Source: Apoderus coryli | Lineage: Eukaryota; Arthropoda; Insecta; Coleoptera; Attelabidae | Assembly: GCA_911728435.2 (NCBI GenBank) | Contig: OU452202.1 | Span: 11,883,135 to 11,947,134, forward strand | DNA length: 64,000 bases | Reading direction: 5' to 3' | Shown: positions 36,434 through 45,765 of the stretch, one piece after another | Position numbering within the stretch: the stretch's first letter is position 1 | Layout: every line of letters starts with the position of its first letter | The notes under the pieces: generated by a model | The model's input: only the letters and a program-made list of their open reading frames with translations | Told to the model about the DNA's origin: nothing | Databases searched by the model: none | Translations under genes and position numbers: made by a program

Positions 36434-39400
36434 TTAATCTTTCATTTCTCTTAAACCTATCTTATTCCTAAACTTTATTAAAGGAGAATTGGGCAGACCC
36501 TTAGTCAAAAAATCCGCATCATTATTAGTAGATTCAATATAACATACATCGATCAAACCAGATTTTAAATTTTCATGAACAAAGTTATATTTTAAGTCTA
36601 TATGCTTAACTCTTTTATTGTTTGACGGATTTTTTATTAAAGCGATGCAACCCTGGTTATCCTCATAAAATGAAATTTTATCAATATTTAAATTAAAATC
36701 ACTCAGTAATTTTTTAATCCATAAACCTTCTGTTACACTAGAACATAACGCAACAAGTTCCGCCTCTGTGGTAGATAACGACACGCATTTTTGCTTTTTT
36801 GTTGCCCACATAAAAGCACAGTTAAATATTTTAAAAACATAACCCGACACTGACTTTCTGTCATATAAGTCACCCGCCCAATCTGCGTCTACATAACAAA
36901 TAAGATTTGGAATACTATTACTACATCTATTATATCTTAGACCAAAGGTTTTTGTGCCATTCAAGTATCTGAGAACTCTTTTTGCGTAATTCCATGTTTC
37001 GTCATTAGCTTTATCTTGATAACGACTGAAATAATTCACACAGTAACAAATGTCTGGTCTAGAACCAAGCATTAAATACATTAAACTACCAATTAACTCG
37101 CGAAAAGGTTTCTCAGTAACATTTTCTTTATCGATGGACAATTCAAATTTTAATTTAGGATCAATCGGAATTTGACTGCTTTTGCATGATTGCATACCAA
37201 AACGTATTAAAATGTTTTCTGTGTACCTTGTTTGACTTATCTCTAATATACCTTCCTCTCTATCATAGGAAATTTCAAGACCCAGAAAATTTGTAAGTTT
37301 ACCTTTATCTTTTATTTTAAATTTAGTCATTAATTTGATTTTAATTTCATTAATTATTTTTAAATCTGACCCGGCTAATATAATATCATCTACGTAAATT
37401 AATAAAAATATACTACTTTGCGCTTTAACATTCAACTTATAAAGACAATAGTCATTTTCAGATCTACTAAAGTTTAATTTTAATAAGAAATCATTTATCT
37501 CATCGTTCCAAATCTTCGACGACTGTTTAAGCCCGTATAGTGATTTCTGTAGCTTAAGTACATTACCGGTTTTACACTGAATTCCTTCAGGAGGATAAAT
37601 ATGGACATTTTCATTTAAAATGCCATTCAAAAAAGCTGTTTTTACGTCTAACTGAATGAAATGAAATTTTAATTGATTACCTAAAATAAGTGACAGACGA
37701 ATCGTGGACATTTTTGCCACAGGAGAATAAATACTACTATAATCTAGTTCTTTTGTTTGAGCAAATCCCCTCACAACTAATCGCGCCTTGTACCTGTCAT
37801 TGTCATTTGTTTCTAAGCTTTTATGATTGAAAACCCATTTAGTGTCCAATATTTTCTCTCCCTCTGGCTTCTTAACCTCTTTCCATGTTTGATTCTCTTC
37901 TATAGATTTAATTTCCCTATCAATTGCATTTAACCATTGTTTACTATCATTTCTATTTTTCAATTCGCTAAAACTCTCTGGAACGTTTTCTATAAACCTA
38001 GTTGCATTAAAAGCCATGTATAATTCATAATCATCATATTTTGTAGGAACTTTTATATTACGACTCCTAGAACTTATAACCGGATTTGAAACTTCATTAT
38101 CACTTTCTCCGTCAGAATGCGCTTCTTTTTCTTGTCTGTCTGTCTCCTCAACTTTTGTTTCTACCTTACTTTTATTAATTTCTTCTTCTTTATAACTATC
38201 ATCCCTATCATTATTTCCGTTTACTACTTTTTCCTTAAAGTAAAAACAATTTTCATTAAACTCAACATGTTTAGCTATTACTATCTTTTGCTTATCAATA
38301 CTATATAGTCTGTACCCTGTCGTATCGTAACCTATCATAATACAAGTATCTGTTTTTGCATCGAATTTATCCCTAAACTGTTTCGGTATTAAATTATACG
38401 CAGTACAACCAAATATTTTTAAATTCGCTACGTTAGGTTTTTTTTCATACCATACCTCCGCTGGTGTAACGTTTTTAAGATTAGCCGTAATACCCCTATT
38501 TATTAAATAATTTGCAGTTAAAATACCTTCACCCCAAAATTCCTTTGGAACGCCTGATTCATTAATCATTGCTCTAGCTCTTTCTACTAGACTCCTATTT
38601 TTCCTTTCGGCCTTACCATTCTGTTCGGGTGTATACGCAACTGTATAATCGAGAATTATTCCCTTTGATTTACAAAAATCCACAAATTGATTAGATGAAT
38701 ACTCACCACCGTTGTCACATCTTAACTTTGATATTTTAGAATTAAATTTAGCCTCTACCATTGCTACATATTCCTTAAATTTATCAATGACCTCACTTTT
38801 TTGTTTTAACAAATAAACCGCTGTAAAATTTGAATAATCATCAATAAAAGTAACAAAATATTTGAAATCATTATATGCCGCAGGTGTAACTGGACCGCAA
38901 ACATCCGAATGTACGATTTCCAATATTCTACCACTCTTAGTTCTAGTTCCGAATGGAATACGCGTCATTTTTCCATTTATACATGGTTCGCAAAAATCTA
39001 CTTCTTGAAACTTTATATTTTCATCTATACCATTAACCATCTTTTTCTTTATTAATTCTTTTAATCCCGAAAAATTTATATGCGCATATCGCTTATGCCA
39101 TTTTAAAAATTCGTTGTCTACTGTTTCTAGGTTTAGCGCCTCTTTAATGCATAATGAGAAAGATATTTCATATAGATTTTTTCTAGTACCTATACTTATT
39201 AACTTATTCGTATTATCTCTTAATTTTACTGTACTATCATGAAATATAACCTTAATATTATTCATTTCTAGCTTTTTAACTGATAACAAATTTTTTCTTA
39301 ATTGTGGTACATAAAATACATTTTTGATTGTACATTGAATCTTATTTTTACCTACATTACTCCAAACTCTTATGTTTCCGACCCCTATGGCTTCTAAGAA

Positions 39401-40444
39401 ACTTTCGTTTTTAGCTACAGCAATATTTATTGGTTCTTTTAACATTAACAAATCCGAAAAGTAACGTTTCTCAGTAACCATGTGATCAGTACAACCAGAA
39501 TCAATATAGAATAATAAATTATTGTCATCTTTCAAATCATTAACTTCATTATTTATTTCACTGATAAAACATACTTTACTATCATCACTATCACTGGCAT
39601 GCGATTGTACAAAATTACTTTTAAAATTTGATTTATTAAAATTACCCCTACCTCGATTTGAATGATTTCCCCTGTAGTTTGTTCTACCTCTGTTGTTGTT
39701 GTACATGCTTCTACCTCTTTGTTGATAACCTGCACCACCACTGCGTTCAACTATCTTTTTACAGTCTCGTTTGTAGTGACCTGCTTCACCGCATCGATAA
39801 CATACTTGACTCTGACTACTTGGTCCTGTGTTGAATGCACACGTACTACTTTTTTCGTCCTTTCCGCTAATACTGATTCTTTTCTCATATTCTGCAAATA
39901 ACTTTACTTTCACTAATTCTAAAGTTATATCTGGAGTGGCTTCAATTATCGTCGCTACAGTGTCATACGATTTCGGTAGGCTGAGTAATAAATTACAAAT
40001 TAAATCCTGCTCCGAAATTTCAGCTCCAGCTGCTTTTAATTGACGTACAACTTCATCAAATTCATGCAGAAATTCTTCCAGGGAATCACCTTCTTTATGT
40101 TTCATTGATAGTAGCTTCTTTTTCAAATATAACTGGCCTGGCAACCCCTTCTTTTGATATCTGTTTTGTAATGTTGACCACATTAGAAAAGCAGTTTTCT
40201 GATCTCTCAGTAATTCTAACTGATTATCACTTACACACTGTACTATAAGAGATTTAGCCTTATTATCCCTTTTTGTTATCATTTCCCTGTCTTTCTCGAC
40301 AGTTATTTCTTCAAACTTTATCTCTCTTTCGATTACATCAAGTACATTGTTTTCCGCTAGTATCATTTCCATCCTAAATCTCCAGTTATAATAGTTTTTT
40401 CCATCTAGGGCTTCGATAGAATAACTTTTATTCATATTGGCCAT
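36434..40444 (-). CDS. Copia gag-pol polyprotein, 1336 codons
   Basis: Single open frame. Gag with UBN2-like capsid region, then one CCHC zinc knuckle (CYRCGEAGHYKRDC) near residues 213-227. Aspartic protease with DSGCTDHM near 313-320. Integrase zinc-binding HKRYAH...CEPC near 446-490, and its D,D,E core: HSDVCGP near 508, RCDNGGEY near 573, EQNGKAERKNR near 611. Reverse transcriptase with KARLVVRGFAQ, LDVKTAFLNG and the catalytic YVDDIILAG near 1014. RNase H with YVDADWAGD near 1188 and TEAELVAL near 1229. Protease-integrase-RT-RNase H is the Copia order. All catalytic residues I can check are present and there is no stop or frameshift. The start at 40444 (MANMNKSYSIEALDGKNYYNW) fits the usual Copia Gag N-terminus. 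Confidence 0.95.
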   Translation of the reverse strand: MANMNKSYSIEALDGKNYYNWRFRMEMILAENNVLDVIEREIKFEEITVEKDREMITKRDNKAKSLIVQCVSDNQLELLRDQKTAFLMWSTLQNRYQKKGLPGQLYLKKKLLSMKHKEGDSLEEFLHEFDEVVRQLKAAGAEISEQDLICNLLLSLPKSYDTVATIIEATPDITLELVKVKLFAEYEKRISISGKDEKSSTCAFNTGPSSQSQVCYRCGEAGHYKRDCKKIVERSGGAGYQQRGRSMYNNNRGRTNYRGNHSNRGRGNFNKSNFKSNFVQSHASDSDDSKVCFISEINNEVNDLKDDNNLLFYIDSGCTDHMVTEKRYFSDLLMLKEPINIAVAKNESFLEAIGVGNIRVWSNVGKNKIQCTIKNVFYVPQLRKNLLSVKKLEMNNIKVIFHDSTVKLRDNTNKLISIGTRKNLYEISFSLCIKEALNLETVDNEFLKWHKRYAHINFSGLKELIKKKMVNGIDENIKFQEVDFCEPCINGKMTRIPFGTRTKSGRILEIVHSDVCGPVTPAAYNDFKYFVTFIDDYSNFTAVYLLKQKSEVIDKFKEYVAMVEAKFNSKISKLRCDNGGEYSSNQFVDFCKSKGIILDYTVAYTPEQNGKAERKNRSLVERARAMINESGVPKEFWGEGILTANYLINRGITANLKNVTPAEVWYEKKPNVANLKIFGCTAYNLIPKQFRDKFDAKTDTCIMIGYDTTGYRLYSIDKQKIVIAKHVEFNENCFYFKEKVVNGNNDRDDSYKEEEINKSKVETKVEETDRQEKEAHSDGESDNEVSNPVISSRSRNIKVPTKYDDYELYMAFNATRFIENVPESFSELKNRNDSKQWLNAIDREIKSIEENQTWKEVKKPEGEKILDTKWVFNHKSLETNDNDRYKARLVVRGFAQTKELDYSSIYSPVAKMSTIRLSLILGNQLKFHFIQLDVKTAFLNGILNENVHIYPPEGIQCKTGNVLKLQKSLYGLKQSSKIWNDEINDFLLKLNFSRSENDYCLYKLNVKAQSSIFLLIYVDDIILAGSDLKIINEIKIKLMTKFKIKDKGKLTNFLGLEISYDREEGILEISQTRYTENILIRFGMQSCKSSQIPIDPKLKFELSIDKENVTEKPFRELIGSLMYLMLGSRPDICYCVNYFSRYQDKANDETWNYAKRVLRYLNGTKTFGLRYNRCSNSIPNLICYVDADWAGDLYDRKSVSGYVFKIFNCAFMWATKKQKCVSLSTTEAELVALCSSVTEGLWIKKLLSDFNLNIDKISFYEDNQGCIALIKNPSNNKRVKHIDLKYNFVHENLKSGLIDVCYIESTNNDADFLTKGLPNSPLIKFRNKIGLREMKD

Positions 40445-40519
40445 TTTCGTTTCACGTGCTTAACCTCACTTATATTTCGTTTACTTTTCTGGACTTATTC
40501 TGCCTTATTCCGGTGATCT

Positions 40520-40531
40520 GAACCCATAACC
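40520..40531 (-). other. Copia primer-binding site, half-tRNA-Met type
   Basis: Minus strand immediately after the 5' LTR reads GGTTATGGGTTC. This can pair with the CAU anticodon-loop region of a methionine tRNA, the internal (half-tRNA) priming known from Drosophila copia, and not with a tRNA 3' CCA end. The tRNA identity is inference. Confidence 0.6.
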
Positions 40532-40787
40532 TGTTGTTTTTAACTATTTTACTATTCAATTAAACAACCATAACTTTTAGATTATATTTATTATTAATGT
40601 GAGAAATTGTAAAATACATATATGAATGACAAGTGCAAAAAGAATACAAACATTATGTTGTGAAGTTACTTACTGTCTAAAAAACCAATGTCACCAACAT
40701 AAAATATAACGAACTAAAACTACAATGTTGCCACATTTACATAAAGGGAAGAACATAAATGAGGACGGATTTTAGCGATCTACAACA
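40532..40787 (-). repeat. Copia 5' LTR
   Basis: 256 bp, no difference from the other LTR seen by eye; would hold promoter and transcription start on the minus strand. Confidence 0.95.
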
Positions 40788-40792
40788 TATAG

Positions 40793-41219
40793 AACGTTTA
40801 TATTGGGTACAATCATTATGCAGTATTGCTGTTGAAGTGGAGTGTTAATTAGAAGGTAAGTTTCACATATTACAATATGATTACTTGCGACGTTTGGTCT
40901 TAATAATTGTTTATCAGTATCATCTTCATCTGAGATATCCATGTCCATTTTCTGAAAACTGCAAATGCAAGGTTATTTTTCGGCAACCGTCCGGGATGTA
41001 CCCACTTCGCGGACGCTTTTTCTTTGAGAAGCAGCAGTAGCATTTTCCGACCGGGAAGAATCACGTCGTTGTTGTCATTGTAAATATGAAAATCTTGGTA
41101 GGTATGGTTTTGATAAATGCAGTTGATCATTACCATAGCAACGAAATAACGGCTGACAGTTCATATGAAATTAGTTGTCAAAAGTTTGCTTTTTTTTTGA
41201 TCGCAATTGGCAATAAAAT
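40793..41219. other. Region upstream of the Crypton frame
   Basis: A minus-strand frame (41136-40900) with RKMLLLLLKEKASAKWVHPG faintly recalls the N-terminus of Harbinger-type proteins, but this is too weak to call. It may be the element's own upstream region or a divergent neighbour. Confidence 0.3.
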
Positions 41220-41300
41220 ATGAAAAGCAGCAGCGATAGTGACTTTGAAAATGTGCCTTGGGAAATTTCCAATATAGCAGCTGCTGCTACAGCACAATTA

Positions 41301-42236
41301 CGAGGGTTGCCTTTTATATTTCGGGATTAGAGAACAAAAACAAATATTAATCATCGAAAATCACTTTATTGTTTTTCGAAATATTCCCCTTGAAGATCTA
41401 TTCAATTTTGCATGCGTTTGAACCAATTGTCGAAGCACTTTTGCCACTCTGATTGAGGTATCTCCAAAACATGCATTCTGAATGCAGCAACCGCTTCTTC
41501 AGGTGTCAAAAAACGATGTGTGAGAGCTCGCATTGTCGTGGTGAAGAGTGATCCGTCTTCATCGGTTGGTTTTGCTGATTTCTTGGAAGACAACTGGCAA
41601 ACAAATGGTTGTGTACCACTCAGAATTGACGGTTCTGCGTTGTTCTAGTGGTACGGTTGCGACATGTCCAGTTTTTCCGAAAAAACAGGCGACCATTTGC
41701 TTGGAAGTGCTTCGTGCGCGAACAACTTTTGACAAATTTTGTGGGATCCAACGCGAACAAACTTTTTTGACAGTCAAATGTTTATGGAATATTGAATGTA
41801 TGCTGGTCTCACTAATGCCTAAGGTTGTCGCAATCTCTTGATAGGTCACATGACGATCTTGCAATATCAGTTCGCGCACAGCATCAATGGTTTGATTGGA
41901 GTGAACTACGACCACGATTGAATTCACCATACCATCGATAAACACTAGTCCTTGATGGAGCTTCATCGCCAAAAATTGAATTAAGTTTATCCATGCACTG
42001 TTGCTGAGTTAATCCACGTCGAAAGTTGTAAAAAATAATCGCACGAAAATGTTTACGATTTAATTCCATTTTTGGGCCGAGATGAATCTTTTAAGTTACT
42101 GTAAACAACACAAATAGCGCTCGTATGTGAAAACGTTCTGAGTACCTCAAAAATGTCCAACTTTACAATAGAGCTGTCAGTTGCCAGATTGCAACACCAG
42201 GGTTGGCAAATCTCGAAACATAAAAGGTAACCCTCG
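41301..42236 (-). mobile_element. Mariner element inside the Crypton, internally deleted
   Basis: 936 bp flanked by TA (41299-41300 and 42237-42238). Ends CGAGGGTTGCCTTTTA and TAAAAGGTAACCCTCG are inverted repeats; subterminal CGAAACATAAAAGG is also conserved. The minus-strand transposase starts at 42069 (MELNRKHFRAIIFYNF, HTH region GDEAPSRTSVYRWYGEF). It then shifts frame to QDRHVTYQEIATTLGISE...CSRWIPQNLS, jumps by deletion to KVVRARSTSKQMVACFFGKTG and reaches HHDN, and after another deletion ends with LTPEEAVAAFRMHVLEIP...CFDNWFKRMQN (stop near 41402). The block with the first catalytic Asp and the segment carrying the third are missing, so it is inactive. Confidence 0.9.
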
Positions 42237-42461
42237 TATTGCCTGAAAAATCAAAATCCAGGTACGAAAACGTTTATGATTTGTTCACGAAATGGATGCA
42301 TATGAAGCAATGCAAAACTATTACACAGGATGTAATTTTGGCTTATTTAGCGCAAAAATCTGAAACTGTCAAATGCTCTACTCTGTGAAGCATGTACTCC
42401 ATGTTGAAAAGTACCATTTTAGTGAAGAAAAATGTAAACATAGCCACTTTCCCAAATGTTA

Positions 42462-42945
42462 TAATAATAATAAATAAATTTATTGGCATAATTTGAGTAG
42501 AACAAAAAAATAATAATTAAAGCTAAAGGGTTAATATGCCGTCTTTTTTTAAAAAGATACTCTTATGTTCAAAATGATATACCATCACATTTAAAAAGAG
42601 AAATGCCAAAAGGTTCAAGCTCAGCAAAGCTGATTTTCAGCAAGGACCTAGTATACCTAATATCATAAAAAATGTATTAAAAAACATAGAAAGAAGATAA
42701 TCATAAACCACGAAAATAATAATCATAAAAATTTAGACTATAATTGTATAATCAAATTGCTTCCAAGCACAAATAATTACGGTCACATAGCATTAGAATC
42801 AATGAGAGTAGGCTGCTCAGCAAACAATTTTTTGAATAGGAGTCTCTTAAATTTTGCATAAGGGAAGGCTTTAAAATCAGGATCAATTTCATTATATAGC
42901 TTGGACAAGTTACAGCTGTAGGACCTCCGAAACATGGTTGTTCGA
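42462..42945 (-). mobile_element. LINE 3' end inserted in the Crypton
   Basis: The low-coordinate end is an (AAT)n tail (42463-42478). The minus-strand frame 43043-42783 contains the LINE C-terminus IRTTMFRRSYSCNLSKLYNE...FKRLLFKKLFAEQ; only the part below about 42945 is LINE. The 3' untranslated part has the hairpin CAGCAAAGCTGATTTTCAGC, shared with the copy at 46925. Insertion was accompanied by loss of about 90 Crypton codons. Confidence 0.75.
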
Positions 42946-43849
42946 ATTTTTTGGTGCGTGTAGACGAGAAGAACAAACAAAAATGGCAATTGATCTAATA
43001 AACGACGCCATGTTGCTTGTAAAAATACCGGATTCCAAAACACAGATTGAGAGAACTATTGTTGTAATTGGGCAAGAAAACCTGCTGTTGTAGTGAATTA
43101 CAAAAAAGGAAAATGTTCGATTGAGCCTGTTGGTATCCAAAGTTTTGGAAGTCTCGGAATAAAAATCGCAGAATTTTTACATTTACCCAATCCTAAAAAT
43201 TACACAGGCCTTAGCATTCGTCGAACTTCGTCGACGATATTTGCTGATAATGGTGGAAACATCACAAATTTGAAGAGACACGGTGGCTGGAAGTCTACAA
43301 ATGTGGCTGAAGGATATATAGATAATTCACTTACAAACAAAATAAAATTGCCAAGACCATTGAAAAATCATCAGATGAAAACAATCAATGTGAAACGGAA
43401 ACTTCGCCTTCTTGTTCTGGCTTCAACAAAAGGAATTTAAATATACCAAGCATTTCAAACAAACTGAATCCCTTCAATATTAGCAATTGCTCGAATTTTA
43501 ATATAAATATTAATAGAAATAAGAATTAAAATGTTTCTGTTAATATGTAGTATTTTCTGTTCTGTTCTGTTTAATTCAAATAAGAATTAAAATGTATAAT
43601 AAAGGAATGTGCGGTCTCATTGATTTATTATTCTACACGGTTGCCGAAAAAATATGGTACGCAACACGCCCGAAAATAGTTATTGCTTTTACGCAGCATA
43701 TATTAAGGCGACATTTTGTATTTAATATTCGATATAGTTTTTATTTTAAAGAAGTAGTCCATTTTTAAGTGGAGTGAATAGGAAATAAAACGTCAAACTC
43801 CACGAAATCAGTTTAATACACATAATGTGCTGGGTCAATTAAATTACCA

Positions 43850-43888
43850 TACATGTTTCGAAGCTTACAAGCCTCATCTTCAGTGGTA
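43850..43888 (-). ncRNA. Hammerhead-like core, left arm
   Basis: Minus strand: stem I CCA/TGG plus flanking A/T pairs, CTGAAGA (43883-43877), one extra T, stem II GAGGCT/AGCTTC (6 bp with one G-T), GAAA (43859-43856), CATG as a minimal stem III, then T and A. This is the best-folded of the non-canonical set; the unpaired T before stem II departs from the consensus. Confidence 0.5.
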
Positions 43889-44037
43889 TTATCAATAGAG
43901 AATTTGTATTTTGCAAAATATGTATATCATTTGATTAAGAGTAATGCGTTGAAGTCACCTCAAGGAAACTATTATTAATTATAAATTGTGATTAAAATAT
44001 ACTTATTATTTAATATGTTATTATTAATATGAATAAT

Positions 44038-44078
44038 ACTACTGAAGATGAGGTTTGTAAGCTTCGAAACATGTATGG
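44038..44078 (+). ncRNA. Hammerhead-like core, right arm
   Basis: Inverted partner of the left-arm core: CTGAAGA 44042-44048, stem II GAGGTT...AGCTTC, GAAAC 44066-44070, then ATGTATGG. One substitution in stem II converts G-C to a weaker pair. Confidence 0.45.
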
Positions 44079-44158
44079 TAATTTAATTGACCCAGCACAT
44101 CAAGTGTGATGTAGGTATTAAACTGATTTCGTTGAGTTTGACGTTTTATTTCCTATTC

Positions 44159-45427
44159 AAAATATAGTTTTTTTTTTAAATGTAGTAAGCGCATTTCAAT
44201 AATTTTGATTCCGATAACAATTAACACCAACGAAAGAATTAAAAGAAGGAAACACACATGTTATGTTTTTATCTACACAAACAACTTCTTCTTTTCATAC
44301 TCCGTTCATTAATGTTCTAATGCAAAAAGTTTATATAAATAAAAATATAATTTTATAGAGGAATGTTTAATTGAATAGTATTTTCAAACGTATTTAATAC
44401 AAAAGAAACGTAATTTCAAATAGTAATTTCTCAAAATATATGTATTATTGTTCGCGGGAATTACATCTAACTTGTCAATATTAATTGCAAAATAAAACTA
44501 ATTTCACAGATTCTTTTTGAATTTATTTTACATACTAAATGTAATTTAATTGACATCACATTACTTTTGTGAATTTACATCATTATTCGTCACACTAAAA
44601 ATAGTAAAATTATTGTTAAATCACAATATCCTTTTTTCAGTGTACGAGTATAGCTGTCTCATCCTTCCTATGTTATCTTAGACCGCTTGTATAGTCTTTT
44701 ACGACAAGATCATTGTTTTGAAAGAAATAAGCAAATTAAAATTTAATTAAAATAAAGAAAAACAACTTTCAAAATTGCCGCAAAAAAGAATATTGTTGCA
44801 AACAAAAACTACTGGAAGATAAACAAAAAACACCTTAAAACGACATGAACTTGATCTCAAAACTACTTTGACGTCAGGAAATGTTGCGTATTAATAGAGC
44901 CTAAATTAATCATGTCTAAATATGTTTTGTCCAATCTTAGTTTTAAAGTTAGTTCACTGAACGTGAACTGTGGTTTGACCTTGCTCTTGACCTGATCGCC
45001 TAGAGATCAATGGCGTAACTTCAACATATAGACCCGAAGGCAGGAGTTTTAGGGACCCCTTCTGTAGGATGTAATTATAAAGTGTAGGCATTGCTATTTA
45101 TCAGTGGGCGGTGGGCCTTCGCGATTACATACGTGTTAAAGATTTTATTACATACTCATACCAAAAGGGCCCGGGACCATGCCCCCTCAGCAGTTCCAAG
45201 TTCAAAAATAGGGGGTTTTATTTAGAAGTATAATTTATTTGTATAGTTTATCCAAAGTTAATTTAAAATATATAAATTCAACGATTCAACCGGGGCTATC
45301 CGTTCCCATGCCTCTTTACATTATAAAAAGGCATCGAATGCAGCGTTTTTTGATACATTTCTCCCTCGTATATTAAACGTATATTAAATGATGCCTGCCA
45401 AAGGATACCGACAGTTATAAAAATAAC
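44159..45427. other. Non-coding, no gene seen
   Basis: AT-rich to about 44980, then a slightly more GC-rich stretch (44990-45200). No recognisable gene. Confidence 0.4.
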
Positions 45428-45429
45428 TA

Positions 45430-45762
45430 CAGTGACTGGAACACGTATTGGGTTAATGATTAATCGAAAAAAAAAAGAGTTTGCAAATAAATATATTAAT
45501 GAAACAAATAATTTTTGGCAACGTGTTATTTTCTCAGATTAATCTAAATATAATTGGATGGACATCATATTGTATGGCGAAGACTTAATGTGGAATTTAA
45601 ACAAGAAAATTTGTGCCCGACAGTAAAACATGGTGTCAGAATATTGGTAACCATGATTTGTTCAATAGTTTTTCTAAAATTAATATAATGAAAGAAGATC
45701 TATCAAATTATATAATAATTTTTAATACAACCTCAAGTGGATGAAACTTTTTGCAGTCACTG
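45430..45762 (+). mobile_element. Internally deleted Tc1-like transposon remnant
   Basis: The ends CAGTGACTGGAACACG and CTTTTTGCAGTCACTG (reverse complement CAGTGACTGCAAAAAG) share a 9-bp inverted repeat and are flanked by TA. Between them is a decayed transposase: KKEFANKYINETNNFWQRVI, then FSD followed by TAA where DES is expected, then a frame-shifted GHHIVWRRLNVEFKQENLCP and KHGVRILVTM. These are Tc1 catalytic-domain landmarks (VIFSDES, VWRR, KHGG). About 330 bp remain of an element usually near 1.6 kb. Confidence 0.75.
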
Positions 45763-45765
45763 TAT

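Larger units (their letters stand above)
36141..40787 (-). mobile_element. Complete Ty1/Copia retrotransposon
   Basis: 4,647 bp with two 256-bp LTRs (36141-36396 and 40532-40787) that look identical by eye, a 5-bp TATAG target duplication, a primer-binding site, a polypurine tract and one uninterrupted gag-pol frame. Transcription would run from the right LTR to the left one. Every part needed for retrotransposition is present and the LTRs have not diverged, so this is a young and possibly active insertion. It lies about 200 bp beyond the 5' side of the LINE copy at 35041-35945. Confidence 0.95.
41220..43440 (+). pseudogene. Crypton-type tyrosine recombinase, broken by two insertions
   Basis: Three coding pieces on one strand: 41220-41300 (MKSSSDSDFENVPWEISN...TAQL), 42239-42461 (LPEKSKSRYENVYDLFTKW...CSTL, one TGA at a Trp position, then SMYSMLKSTI), and about 42946-43440. 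The last piece has GACRREE with the first catalytic Arg, LLVKIPDSKT, NYKKGKC, FLHLPNP, YTGLSIRRTS, LKRHGGWKS and the Tyr nucleophile in VAEGYI. These are the R..(H/x)xxR..(H)..Y motifs of Crypton-like YR proteins common in insects. Leu replaces the usual His in HxxR. About 90 residues between SMLK and GACRREE are missing, and TAG TGA follows IGQENLLL. Pieces one and two join in frame when the mariner and one TA are removed. Confidence 0.85.
43776..44158. mobile_element. Foldback element with paired hammerhead-like cores
   Basis: Left end GAATAGGAAATAAAACGTCA and right end TGACGTTTTATTTCCTATTC are perfect inverted repeats. Arms of about 125 bp (43776-43906 and 44032-44158) also pair around GTGCTGGGTCAATTAAATTA / TAATTTAATTGACCCAGCAC. 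Each arm carries a CTGAAGA...CGAAACATG core. No coding sequence. Confidence 0.85.

Noticed and set aside
38117..40043. Frames of 63-79 codons on the + strand across the Copia element
   Set aside because: Antisense shadows of the intact gag-pol frame.
41220..44158. A CRISPR or other prokaryotic-type system
   Set aside because: The repeats are inverted and dispersed, with no regular spacer spacing, and the recombinase belongs to eukaryotic Cryptons.
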